DNA of 64,000 nucleotides from Acidobacteriota bacterium (lineage in GTDB: Bacteria > Acidobacteriota > Thermoanaerobaculia > Gp7-AA8 > JAHWKK01): the NCBI GenBank assembly GCA_019347945.1, contig JAHWKK010000004.1, forward strand, positions 62,001 to 126,000. The letters are read 5' to 3'. This document shows, one piece after another, positions 6,581-15,434 of the stretch. The stretch's first letter is position 1. Every line of letters begins with the position of its first letter. The position numbers and the translations under genes are program-made. The notes under the pieces were generated by a model. It was given only the letters and a program-made list of their open reading frames with translations. It had not been told where the DNA came from and did not search any database.

Positions 6581-8893
6581 ATGTCTTCGCTTCACTCTCT
6601 CACCATCTTCGCTCTGCTCCTCGCGCTTCCGGCACAAGCCGCACCTCCCGAACAGGCTCCTCAATCGGATGCCGTCGCGGTGGCCGACGCCAGCGAGCCC
6701 GCTCCCGCCCCGGCTCCCGATCTCAGCGAGGGCCAGCCCGTTCTGATCGCCGCGAAACAACCGGTCCTCTTCGAGAACCTGACCATCGTCGGCGGCTCTG
6801 ATCGCGTCGAGGAGATCCCCGGCTCGGCTCACTACCTCTCGGAAGAGGAGCTCGAGGTCCAGGACTACACCGACATCCATCGCATCCTTCGCCAGATTCC
6901 CGGCATCAATGTCCAGGAGGAAGAAGGATTCGGTCTTCGCCCGAACATCGGGATGCGAGGGACCGGGCTCGAGCGGAGCCAGAAGATCACTCTCCTGGAA
7001 GACGGGGTGCTGATCGCCCCGGCACCCTACTCCGCCCCGGCCGCGTATTACTTCCCCACTGCGGGAAGGATGGAAGCAGTCGAAGTCCGGAAGGGCTCGA
7101 CTTCCATCATTCAGGGTCCGTACACGACGGGCGGCGCGATCAATCTGATCTCCACGAGCATCCCGTACGGCTTCGCCGGAGCCATCGAGGCCTCCGCGGG
7201 AGAGTTCGGCACCGGCAAGGCTCACGCCTCGTTCGGCGGATCTTCGGAACGATTCGGATGGCTCCTCGAGACTTTCCAGCTGCGGTCCGACGGATTCAAG
7301 GACCTCGATGGTGGCGGCGATACCGGCTTCGACCTTCAGGATTACATCGGAAAAATCCGCGTCAACAGCGACGCCTCGTCCCGCGTGCAGCAGGCGCTCG
7401 AGCTGAAGCTCGGCTACGTCACACAGGACGGAGACGAGACCTATCTGGGATTGACCGATGCCGACTTCCTCGCGGCTCCCTTCCGGAGATATGCGGCTTC
7501 TCAGGCGGACGTCATCGACACCGAGCATGAGCAGATCCAGCTTCGGCACCTCGTCGCACCTTCCTCGAAATGGGACGTGACGACGACCGCGTATCGAAAC
7601 GACTTCTTTCGCAACTGGCACAAGCTCGGATCGATCGGAGGAGTCGGCATCGCGTCGATTCTCGAGAATCCGGAGCTCCATGCCGATCTGATGGCAATCG
7701 CTCGCGGCGAGCTCGACGACGAGAGCGGCTCGCTCTCCGTCAGAAACAACCGTCGCGATTACTACTCGATGGGTATCCAGTCGGTCGCGGCGATTCGCGT
7801 CGATGGCGGAAGCGACCGTCGCCACGAGATCGAGATCGGCCTTCGCTATCACGAAGACGAAGAGGACCGGTTCCAGGAGGATGAGAAGTGGGGCATGAGG
7901 AATGGCCGCATGTTTTTCGTCAGCCAGAAAGATCCGGGGACCAATGCGAACCGGGTCGGTTCCGCTGAGGCAATTGCCTTTTTCGTTCAGGACCGAATCT
8001 CGATGGGACGGCTGACCCTGACCCCGGGTGTCCGCTACGAAACGATCGATTTCACCCGGGAGGATTTCGGACGGAACGATCCCGGCCGAACCGGTGACCC
8101 CAGCGTTCGCACGAACAGCGTCGACGCGTGGATTCCGGGCATCGGCCTCGTTTACGAGCTTTCTCCGCAGTGGGGCCTCTTCGGAGGGGTTCATCGCGGC
8201 TTCGCGCCTCCGGGACCCGGAGCGGATCAGCGGACCCGCCCCGAGCAGAGCATCAACTACGAGACCGGGGTTCGCTACGTCGCAAGCCCGTTCACCTCCC
8301 AGCTCGTCGCATTCTTCAACGACTATTCGAATCTCCTCGGACGCGACACGCTCTCGTCCGGAGGAGGAGGCTCCGGCGATCTCTTCAACGGTGGAAAAGT
8401 CGAGGTGAAGGGGTTGGAAGCAAGTGTCGACTCCGATCTGATCCGGATGTTCGGCGGAACTGCGAGCACTCTCTCTGCGCCGCTGCGGCTTGCGTTCACC
8501 TGGACCGAGGCCACCTTCCAGTCGAGCTTTGCGACCGGCTTCGCAGACTGGAAGCCGGAAGTGAGCGCCGGCGACCGGCTCCCCTACATCCCGGAGAATC
8601 AATGGACGCTCGGAGCCGGCCTCACCGGGGAGCGGTGGATGGGTTACGCCACGCTCAACTACAGCGACGAGATGCTGACCCGGCCCGCCCAGGGCGATAT
8701 TCCTGACCGATTCAAGACCGACGATCATCTGATCCTCGATCTCTCCGCGGAAGTTCAGCTCATCGGAAATCTGCGCGGCACGGCGCAACTGAGAAACGTC
8801 ACCGACGAGACTTACATCGTCGCACGCCGCCCCGCGGGAGCTCGTCCCGGCATGCCGCGAACTCTGTTTCTCGGCGTCCGTCTCGATTTCTGA
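6581..8893 (+). CDS. FecA-like TonB-dependent iron(III)-chelate receptor
   Basis: This is a 770-residue outer-membrane receptor. AAGGAG at 6566-6571 precedes the ATG. A signal peptide ends near residue 20 (LPAQA). A Pro/Ala-rich linker leads to the plug, with NLTIVGGSDRVEEIPGSAHY and the FecA-type signature PNIGMRGTGLERSQKITLLE. VEVRKGSTSIIQGPYTTGG and a 22-strand barrel follow, ending in LFLGVRLDF. FecA-type receptors import ferric dicitrate or related chelates. There is no FecR-interacting N-terminal signalling domain and no FecIR pair. Regulation is therefore more likely through the upstream Fur-box-like site. The next three genes encode the matching inner-membrane Fe3+ importer. Confidence 0.92.
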   Translation: MSSLHSLTIFALLLALPAQAAPPEQAPQSDAVAVADASEPAPAPAPDLSEGQPVLIAAKQPVLFENLTIVGGSDRVEEIPGSAHYLSEEELEVQDYTDIHRILRQIPGINVQEEEGFGLRPNIGMRGTGLERSQKITLLEDGVLIAPAPYSAPAAYYFPTAGRMEAVEVRKGSTSIIQGPYTTGGAINLISTSIPYGFAGAIEASAGEFGTGKAHASFGGSSERFGWLLETFQLRSDGFKDLDGGGDTGFDLQDYIGKIRVNSDASSRVQQALELKLGYVTQDGDETYLGLTDADFLAAPFRRYAASQADVIDTEHEQIQLRHLVAPSSKWDVTTTAYRNDFFRNWHKLGSIGGVGIASILENPELHADLMAIARGELDDESGSLSVRNNRRDYYSMGIQSVAAIRVDGGSDRRHEIEIGLRYHEDEEDRFQEDEKWGMRNGRMFFVSQKDPGTNANRVGSAEAIAFFVQDRISMGRLTLTPGVRYETIDFTREDFGRNDPGRTGDPSVRTNSVDAWIPGIGLVYELSPQWGLFGGVHRGFAPPGPGADQRTRPEQSINYETGVRYVASPFTSQLVAFFNDYSNLLGRDTLSSGGGGSGDLFNGGKVEVKGLEASVDSDLIRMFGGTASTLSAPLRLAFTWTEATFQSSFATGFADWKPEVSAGDRLPYIPENQWTLGAGLTGERWMGYATLNYSDEMLTRPAQGDIPDRFKTDDHLILDLSAEVQLIGNLRGTAQLRNVTDETYIVARRPAGARPGMPRTLFLGVRLDF

Positions 8894-8904
8894 ACTTTCA
8901 CACC

Positions 8905-8957
8905 AAGGCAGTCGAGGACGGCCGCCGCCCTGCTGATGGGCTGCGGCCGTTTGCCTT
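8905..8957 (+). other. Long intercistronic hairpin
   Basis: AAGGCA (8905-8910), ACGGCCGC and GCCC pair with GGGC, GCGGCCGT and TGCCTT (8952-8957) around a TGCTGAT loop, with small bulges. It fills most of the receptor-to-transporter gap and ends 2 bases before the GGAGGA ribosome binding site. No T-tract follows. Likely roles are partial termination, or stabilising the receptor mRNA relative to the transporter. Confidence 0.55.
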
Positions 8958-8975
8958 ATGGAGGACATCCGAAAA

Positions 8976-10004
8976 ATGAAACGAGCTCTTGCAACTCTTC
9001 TCGTCCTTCTGACCGTCGCTGCGTGCGGCGGCGAACGACCGGCAGGAACGGCGGTGGATTCGGGCGAGCCGGCGCAGTCCGAGCAGTCCATCACCGTCTA
9101 CTCCGGGCGAAACGAAAAGCTCATCGCGCCACTGATTGAACGCTTTGAGCAGGAAAGCGGTCTGGACGTGCAGGTTCGATACGGCGACACCGCGGAACTG
9201 GCGGCGACTCTGATGGAAGAAGGAGACCGCACGCCGGCGAGTCTCTTCATTTCGCAGGACGCAGCGGCGCTCGGCGCTCTCTCGGATGCGGGGCTGCTTC
9301 TTCCGGTCCCCGCGGACCTTCTGGAGAGGGTCCCGAGTCGCTTTCGCTCTCCCGATGGTGACTGGATCGGACTTTCGGGTCGAGCGAGAAGCGTCGTTTA
9401 CGACCCCGCGCGAATCAGCGTAGAGGATCTGCCGAAGAGCCTCGATGATCTGCGGGATCCACGATACCGGGGCCGTTTCGGTGTCGCTCCGAGCAACGGC
9501 TCGTTCCAGGCCCACATGGCGGTCTACGACGTGCTTCACGGACAGGAGCGCCTCGAAGAGCTTCTGGCCGGTATGGTCGCCAACGAGCCGCACCGCTATC
9601 CGAAGAACAGCACGATCGTCGAAGCGGTGATGCGCGGAGAGATCGACTTCGGCCTCGTCAACCACTATTACCTCTGGCAGGCGAAGAGCGAGGATCCCGC
9701 CGCTTCGGTCGAGAATTTCTTCATGCCCGAAGGAGAAGGCTCGAGCTTCGTGAACCTCGCGGGTGCGGGCATGCTGAAGAGAAGCGACGCAGCCGAGCGT
9801 CTGCTCCGGCATCTCCTCTCCGACGGGTCCCAGGAGTATTTTGCGACCGAGACGTTCGAGTACCCGCTGGTTGCGGGAGTCGAGCCGTCGGTCGAGCTTC
9901 TGCCGCTGGCGGAGATCCGCACACCCGATGTACCGATGGCCGAGGTCTCGAATCGGCTCGGTGAGACGCTGACTCTGATTCAGCGAAGCGGTCTGCTTCA
10001 ATGA
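8976..10004 (+). CDS. Fe3+ ABC transporter substrate-binding lipoprotein (FbpA/FutA family)
   Basis: This is a 342-residue protein. The ATG at 8976 is preferred over 8958 because GGAGGA at 8960-8965 would serve as its ribosome binding site. A lipoprotein signal peptide ends at the lipobox VAAC, so the protein is anchored in the periplasm. The family fold starts at ITVYSGRNEKLIAPLIERFE. The paired tyrosines that bind ferric iron in FbpA/FutA proteins are visible in VNHYYLW near residue 230. It delivers iron to the permease encoded next, which it overlaps by 4 nt. Confidence 0.92.
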   Translation: MKRALATLLVLLTVAACGGERPAGTAVDSGEPAQSEQSITVYSGRNEKLIAPLIERFEQESGLDVQVRYGDTAELAATLMEEGDRTPASLFISQDAAALGALSDAGLLLPVPADLLERVPSRFRSPDGDWIGLSGRARSVVYDPARISVEDLPKSLDDLRDPRYRGRFGVAPSNGSFQAHMAVYDVLHGQERLEELLAGMVANEPHRYPKNSTIVEAVMRGEIDFGLVNHYYLWQAKSEDPAASVENFFMPEGEGSSFVNLAGAGMLKRSDAAERLLRHLLSDGSQEYFATETFEYPLVAGVEPSVELLPLAEIRTPDVPMAEVSNRLGETLTLIQRSGLLQ

Positions 10005-11677
10005 TGGCGGCGGGCCGCAGCGAGACGGATGATCGCGCGGCCCGCCCGACTCTCGCGCGGAAGATCGCTTCGCCGTTCCGGGGGAGGCGGTATCCGCCCC
10101 TCGTCATCGTGGTGCCATCGATCGCCGCGGCCACGCTCGTCTCGGTTCCCCTGGTCTACGTCTTCGTCCGCGCGATCGCGCGCGGCTGGGGTGTCTACAC
10201 TCGTGCCCTCTCCTCATACGACGGCGCCGGACTGCTTCTCCGGACGCTCCTTCTGGTGTTCGGGGTCGCAATTCTCTCGATCGCGATCTCGGTGCCGATG
10301 GCGTGGCTCGTGACGCGAACCGATCTTCCCGGCCGCCGGCTGTGGGCGTTGCTGGGGGCGGTTCCTCTCGTCTTCCCCTCCTACATCGCCGCGTTCACCC
10401 TGGTCGCAGTCCTCGGGCCGCGCGGATATCTGCAGGAGGCCGTCGCGCGATTCGGCGTCGAAGTTCTTCCCGAGCTCGCTTACGGCTACAGCGGAGCGCT
10501 GCTCGCGCTCGCACTCTTCAGCTATCCCTATCTCTACCTGCTGCTGATCGCTTCGTTCCGGGAGAGCGATGCCAGTCTCGAAGAAGCTTCGCGCATGCTC
10601 GGGTACGGCGCCTGGCCGACCTTCTTCCGGGTCGTGCTGCCGCAGGCGCGGCCTGCGCTGTATGGGGGGACGCTACTGATCATTCTCTATACGCTCTCCG
10701 ACTTCGGGGCCGTTTCGATCGTTCGCTACAACACCTACACGCTGGCGATCTACAACGCCTACCGCGCGCTGTTCGATCGTTCGATTGCCGCCTCGCTCGC
10801 CACCGTACTAATCCTGCTGACGGTGATTTTCATCGTGATCGAGGTCGCTCTTCTTCGGAGGGTGAGGCCAGGCCCTGCGCGTCCCCGCCCCTCGCTTCGA
10901 ACCGTGAGGCTCGGGAGGTGGAAAGCACCGTCACTCGTTTTTCTCGCAATCCTCTCGATTCTGACGGTCGGGATTCCGATCGGGACGATCCTCCACTGGG
11001 GATGGAGGGCAATCGCGTATGACCGCGGCGCGGGAGATGTGGTGCAACCGGCTCTGAACTCGGTCGGATCGGCTGGCATCGCCGCGATCGCTGCGGTTCT
11101 GCTCGCGATCGCTCCTGCGGTCTGGAGCAGCCGCTATCGCGGAAAGATCGGCGTCGCGATGGAGAAGCTCGCTGCAGCCGGCTTCGCGCTGCCCGGAATC
11201 GTGATCGCGCTGGCGCTGGTCGTTTTTTCGCTCAGCTTCATTCCGTGGATGTATCAGACGCTCACGCTTCTGATCGCCGCGTACGTCATCCGCTTTCTGC
11301 CGGAAGCGATCGCGGCCGCGCGTGCGGCGATCACGGCGATTCCACGAGAGCTCGAAGAGGTCGCGCGCATGCTCGGGCGGGGGACGCTTGGGACGATCTT
11401 CACGGTGACGATTCCGCTGATGCGCCGGGGAATTCTCGCCGGAGCGTCGCTGGTCTTTCTCACTGCGATGAAGGAGCTACCCGCCACGCTGATTCTCCGT
11501 CCGATCGGCTTCGAGACGCTGGCCACCCGGATCTGGACGACGGCGTCAGAAGGTTTCTACTCCGAGACCGCCGCTCCCGCTCTCGTCCTCGTCCTCGCGT
11601 CCGCTCTGCCGGTGTACTGGTTCGTGATCCGGCCGGTCCTCTCGGACGGTGTGGAGCGCGCGGGGAGCCGGCGATGA
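10001..11677 (+). CDS. Fe3+ ABC transporter permease, two fused permease domains
   Basis: This is a 558-residue inner-membrane protein with two tandem BPD_transp_1 domains (about residues 70-280 and 345-545) and roughly 12 helices, as in FbpB/SfuB. Both halves carry the EAA loop that docks the ATPase: EEASRMLGYGAWPTFFRVVLP in the first half and EEVARMLGRGTLGTIF in the second. The ATG overlaps the stop of the binding-protein gene, and the end overlaps the ATPase start, each by 4 nt. This points to one translationally coupled operon. Confidence 0.93.
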   Translation: MMAAGRSETDDRAARPTLARKIASPFRGRRYPPLVIVVPSIAAATLVSVPLVYVFVRAIARGWGVYTRALSSYDGAGLLLRTLLLVFGVAILSIAISVPMAWLVTRTDLPGRRLWALLGAVPLVFPSYIAAFTLVAVLGPRGYLQEAVARFGVEVLPELAYGYSGALLALALFSYPYLYLLLIASFRESDASLEEASRMLGYGAWPTFFRVVLPQARPALYGGTLLIILYTLSDFGAVSIVRYNTYTLAIYNAYRALFDRSIAASLATVLILLTVIFIVIEVALLRRVRPGPARPRPSLRTVRLGRWKAPSLVFLAILSILTVGIPIGTILHWGWRAIAYDRGAGDVVQPALNSVGSAGIAAIAAVLLAIAPAVWSSRYRGKIGVAMEKLAAAGFALPGIVIALALVVFSLSFIPWMYQTLTLLIAAYVIRFLPEAIAAARAAITAIPRELEEVARMLGRGTLGTIFTVTIPLMRRGILAGASLVFLTAMKELPATLILRPIGFETLATRIWTTASEGFYSETAAPALVLVLASALPVYWFVIRPVLSDGVERAGSRR

Positions 11678-12723
11678 GCGTGACCGTCACCGACCTCGTC
11701 GTGAACTACGGCGACTTCACCGCTCTCGACCACGTATCGCTCGAGATCGAACCGAGAAAGCTGACGGCACTCCTCGGGCCGAGCGGATGCGGCAAGACGA
11801 CGCTGCTGCGCGCCATCTCGGGACTCGAGCCGATCGCCGGCGGTTCAATCCGGATCGGGGATCGTCTCGTGTCGGGGGACGGTGTCGCAGTTCCCCCCGA
11901 GAAGCGAAACCTCGGTCTCGTGTTTCAGCAGGGGGCGCTCTTTCCCCACATGACCGTTTCGAAGAACGTCCTTTTCGGACTGCGCGGAATCGCTGACCGG
12001 GAGGCTCGTGCGGAAGAAGCGTTGCGGCTCGTTGAGATGTGGCATCTGCGCGACCGCCACCCGGATGAGCTTTCAGGCGGCGAGCAGCAGCGGGTTGCGC
12101 TCGCCCGGGCTCTCGCTCCTTCTCCCGAGGTGGTTCTCCTCGACGAGCCGTTTGCGAACCTCGATGCCGCCCTTCGAGGGAGTATCCGCGAGGAAGTGCG
12201 GTCGATCCTGACGAATGCTGGAGTCACCGCGGTCCTCGTCACGCACGATCAGGAGGAGGCGCTTTCGATCGCCGACCTCGTTGCCGTGATGAACCGCGGT
12301 CGAATTCTCCAGGTGGGACCGCCGTCACAGATCTACCGCGAACCCGCATCGAGGGAGGTCGCCGATTTCGTCGGAGACAATCAGACGGTCGCATGCAGCG
12401 TCGAGTCCGGCCGGGTGGAGTCTCCTCTCGGAAGGCTTCGCAGCGAGGCACCCACGGGGCGGGCGGTGCTTCTGGTTCGCCCCGAGGAGATCGAAGTGAT
12501 GCCGAAGGAGAGCCGCGAAGGTGCGGTGGCGACGTTGATCGAGCGGCGATTCTTCGGTCACGACGTTCTCGACCGCGTCGAGCTCGAGGACGGAACCGTG
12601 CTCCAGGTTCGCCGGCATCCCGAGGATGCATGCACTCCCGGAGGCATGGTGAGGATCCGGCTGCGCGCCGGCGAGCTCACGCTCTTCGCGGCCGACGGTG
12701 CGATCTTCCGCGCGCACGTTTAG
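11674..12723 (+). CDS. Fe3+ ABC transporter ATP-binding protein
   Basis: This is a 349-residue protein. The ATG at 11674 overlaps the permease stop; the frame stays open upstream but that part is the permease gene in another frame. Walker A is GPSGCGKTT near residue 35, the ABC signature is LSGGEQQRVALARAL, Walker B is VVLLDEPFANLDA, and the switch His is in LVTHDQEEA. Residues about 240-349 form a TOBE-type regulatory domain, including VRPEEIEVMP. It powers iron import with the two preceding gene products (FbpC/PotA-like family). Confidence 0.93.
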   Translation: MSVTVTDLVVNYGDFTALDHVSLEIEPRKLTALLGPSGCGKTTLLRAISGLEPIAGGSIRIGDRLVSGDGVAVPPEKRNLGLVFQQGALFPHMTVSKNVLFGLRGIADREARAEEALRLVEMWHLRDRHPDELSGGEQQRVALARALAPSPEVVLLDEPFANLDAALRGSIREEVRSILTNAGVTAVLVTHDQEEALSIADLVAVMNRGRILQVGPPSQIYREPASREVADFVGDNQTVACSVESGRVESPLGRLRSEAPTGRAVLLVRPEEIEVMPKESREGAVATLIERRFFGHDVLDRVELEDGTVLQVRRHPEDACTPGGMVRIRLRAGELTLFAADGAIFRAHV

Positions 12724-12892
12724 CCGAATCAGAGCGCTCCGCCGGTTCATCTGTTCACGCCGTTTCTTTTCCCCCTTTTCACGTCGGCTTCACCCGCGAT
12801 CGATGCGCCTCACGGAATTCGAAGCTACAATTGAAGATGTGCTCCCCGACCATTAGAAGATCAACCGCAGAAGCGACTGGAGGCCTGGTTTC

Positions 12893-14635
12893 ATGAAGAG
12901 ATCAATGAGATTCGGACTGCTTGCCGTCATCACGATCGCATTCGCAGGAACTGCACTAGCCGGAGACGTGGGAGGGGAGGTCTTTTCCAGCCCGGGAACG
13001 ATTACGCTCCGACTCGAGTGGGGATCGAACTTCGAGAACTCGAAGGAGATCGAGGAGACCGGAGACGGCCCCTACTCCTTCGGCGTGAACATCCGAAACA
13101 ACACGAAATATCGAGTCATCGGAAAGTCGGCGCCCGCGGGATGGGCCTGCCGGGGGAAGCAGACGGATCAGTATCTGAGCAGCTCAGCGGCAACCAACAC
13201 GCACGTCTACTGCGGATCGTCGGCATCGGAAGGTGTGCGTGTGGCGTCATGGAACCTCGAGTGGTACGACTCGAGCGATCCGGTGGAAAAGAAGCAGGCG
13301 CTCGCCGATCTCATCAATCAGTACAACTTCGACGTTCTGATTGCGAACGAAGTGCTCGACGAGGCATCGTGGGATGACTTCATTCAGAATCATCTGGGCA
13401 ATTCCACGCAGTGGGACTACCGCATTTCACAGGCGGGCTGCTCGCTGCGACAGGTCACAATGTGGAACAAGAACAAGGTCACGTTCGAATCGGGCTACGA
13501 CCTGAATTGTGCGACCTCCAACTGCATCATCGACGAGAACAGCGCTACATGGGACGACTGTGGAGGCCGCCGCCCCTACGTTGCGACGTTCTCGATCAAC
13601 AGTACAGGCGTCACTTTCACGACCGCGACGATTCACTTCAAAGCGTTGACGACCACGAGCGACTGCCAGCTCCGGAAGGATCAGGTCGATTCTTTCGTCA
13701 CATGGGCCGACTGGGCCGGACTCGGATCCCAGAACTTCGTCGCGCTCGGGGATTTCAACGACACACTGCCGGGCAACGGGAACTGCAGCTCGATCGATAC
13801 GCTCACCTCCATGGAAGCTCACTCGAAGTTCACGTTCGTGACCGCCCAGCCCGATTACTTCTACTCGTACATGATGGGCAACGGACTCGTCACCTACGAC
13901 ACGAAGAGCTTTCAGGAAACGATCGACCATCTCTGGGTTTCCACCGGTCTGTTCGATCTGCTCGAGACGAGCGTCGATACCTATGGCAACCGGGCGAATG
14001 CCGTTCAGGCCAACATGTACTTTTCCGCCTGGGATGAGCCCGACCACAATCCCCCGTACATGGTGATCTCAACGGGTTCGGGCGGCGGTGGCGGGGATTC
14101 CGACACGACGGCGCCAACGACGGCGATCACCTCGCCCGCCGACGGCTCCACGGTGTCCGGTACGACTCTGGTCGCGGCCGACGCTACGGACGATGTCGGT
14201 GTGACGAAGGTCGAGTTCTATCTTGATGGAGCGCTCGCAGCCTCCGACACGAGTGCGCCTTACGAGTGGAGCTGGGACACGACCAGCGCCGCAAACGGAT
14301 CCCATTCATTGAGCTCGAAGGCTTACGACTCGGCTGGGAACGTCGGTTCGTCAGCGACCGTGAACGTCACCGTGGACAACTCCACCAGCTCCGAGGGGAT
14401 CACCTTGTCGGTCACGGGTTACAAGGTCAGAGGCCTTCAGAAGGCGGATCTGACGTGGGATGGCGCGACTTCCACCAGCGTCGACGTTCTTCGCAACGGT
14501 TCCCTGCTGACCACTACGGAAAACGATGGCTTCTTCACCGACCACATCGATCAGAACGGTAGCGGCACGTACACGTACCAGGTTTGCGAGGCTGGGACAT
14601 CGACCTGCTCACCGGAGGCGACGGTCGTTTTCTGA
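12893..14635 (+). CDS. Secreted endonuclease/exonuclease/phosphatase-fold protein with Ig-like domain
   Basis: This is a 580-residue protein. The start follows GGAGG in the bases just upstream. A signal peptide ends near residue 24 (GTALAG). Residues about 115-385 show the EEP nuclease fold: VRVASWNLEWYD, DVLIANEVLD (catalytic Glu position), FVALGDFNDTLPG (Asp/Asn pair) and the C-terminal TIDHLWVS. A Gly/Ser/Asp linker leads to an Ig-like domain (about 400-495: SPADGSTVSGTTLVAADATD). A second beta-sandwich follows at about 500-580. Six or more cysteines suggest disulphides, consistent with export. An extracellular nuclease that scavenges phosphate or nucleotides is the likely role. The gene is monocistronic. 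Confidence 0.8.
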   Translation: MKRSMRFGLLAVITIAFAGTALAGDVGGEVFSSPGTITLRLEWGSNFENSKEIEETGDGPYSFGVNIRNNTKYRVIGKSAPAGWACRGKQTDQYLSSSAATNTHVYCGSSASEGVRVASWNLEWYDSSDPVEKKQALADLINQYNFDVLIANEVLDEASWDDFIQNHLGNSTQWDYRISQAGCSLRQVTMWNKNKVTFESGYDLNCATSNCIIDENSATWDDCGGRRPYVATFSINSTGVTFTTATIHFKALTTTSDCQLRKDQVDSFVTWADWAGLGSQNFVALGDFNDTLPGNGNCSSIDTLTSMEAHSKFTFVTAQPDYFYSYMMGNGLVTYDTKSFQETIDHLWVSTGLFDLLETSVDTYGNRANAVQANMYFSAWDEPDHNPPYMVISTGSGGGGGDSDTTAPTTAITSPADGSTVSGTTLVAADATDDVGVTKVEFYLDGALAASDTSAPYEWSWDTTSAANGSHSLSSKAYDSAGNVGSSATVNVTVDNSTSSEGITLSVTGYKVRGLQKADLTWDGATSTSVDVLRNGSLLTTTENDGFFTDHIDQNGSGTYTYQVCEAGTSTCSPEATVVF

Positions 14636-14733
14636 CCTCCAGACGCACTGAAACAATGGAACGGGGGCTCCCGGCGATCGGGGGCTCCCGACTCCGGCAT
14701 CGCTGATCGCCTGAGACGTCCGGGGCTCGGGTT

Positions 14734-14913
14734 TCAGAGCCCTCGCATCCTGACCGCCAGAAGGAGCAACCCGAATCCGATGATCCAGGACCATTGAACG
14801 ATCTCTCCATCGATTCCCACGAGACCGAATGTGCCGAGAAGCGCGACGATATAGAGCACCAGGCAAATGACCCAGGTGATGTGCTTCGGAGCCTTGCCGC
14901 TCAATCGTGCCAT
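14734..14913 (-). CDS. Small two-helix membrane protein
   Basis: This is a 59-residue protein. GAGGAGG lies just upstream of the ATG at 14913, a near-perfect ribosome binding site; the frame extends further upstream but lacks such a site. Two hydrophobic helices are visible, ITWVICLVLYIVALLGTFG and WIIGFGLLLLAVRM, with a short polar turn holding DGE. It belongs to no family I can name with certainty. It resembles the small inner-membrane proteins that often stand alone in acidobacterial genomes. It converges on the nuclease gene; the 98-base gap between them holds two copies of GGGGGCTCCCG. Confidence 0.65.
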   Translation of the reverse strand: MARLSGKAPKHITWVICLVLYIVALLGTFGLVGIDGEIVQWSWIIGFGLLLLAVRMRGL

Positions 14914-15074
14914 GACGACCTCCTCGCGGTTTGATTCACTCGAGATTTCGCAGTGATTCTCGCAGCGACCAGATTCCGCTCGCTCACCCGAAGTGCACCC
15001 GTCGTGCCCGGCGAGGCGAGCGAGGCTTCCAAATCGGCTGCTATGCTTGCTGCGACGCAACGGAGGGTGACGCA

Positions 15075-15401
15075 ATGAAGTATCTGTTCGAGGTTCGCAT
15101 GCGCCCCGGATTCGCCGCGGAACAATACGCGGAGGCATGGGTACGCGCGAGCGAGATCATTCAACGAGCCCCCGGAGCGCGCGGTACCCGGTTACATCGG
15201 AAAATCGGAGAGCCAGGTGTCCTGATCGCAATCGCGGAGTGGGACTCGAAACGCGACCGCGATGCCGCGGTCGGTCTTGATCCGCGGGCCGATGAGATCA
15301 TCGCATCTGCCGCGAAATACTGTGACGTCACGATCATCGGCGAATTCGACGAGCCGGAGTGGGTGGTACTTCCTCCTGAACGTCAAGATGCTGATGTCTG
15401 A
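15075..15401 (+). CDS. Small dimeric alpha/beta-barrel (ABM-like) protein
   Basis: This is a 108-residue cytoplasmic protein. GGAGGG about 9 bases before the ATG at 15075 fixes the start. The pattern beta (KYLFEVRMRP), helix, beta (ARGTRLHRKI), beta (LIAIAEWDS), helix, beta (DVTIIGEFDE) matches the ferredoxin-like fold of antibiotic-biosynthesis-monooxygenase/NIPSNAP-type proteins. The substrate or partner is unknown. TATGCT at 15042-15047 could be its -10. It is divergent from the small membrane protein gene. Confidence 0.65.
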   Translation: MKYLFEVRMRPGFAAEQYAEAWVRASEIIQRAPGARGTRLHRKIGEPGVLIAIAEWDSKRDRDAAVGLDPRADEIIASAAKYCDVTIIGEFDEPEWVVLPPERQDADV

Positions 15402-15434
15402 GGTTCCCCGATAACTCGGCAAATCTCTCTGTCT

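Noticed and set aside
6323-9094. A 923-codon open frame on the minus strand
   Set aside because: It lies antisense to the FecA-like receptor and shows only Arg/Glu/Gly-rich composition without domain motifs; GC-rich third positions create such shadows.
14656-14690. Two copies of GGGGGCTCCCG as a terminator
   Set aside because: They are direct, not inverted, copies and no T-tract follows, so no clear terminator.
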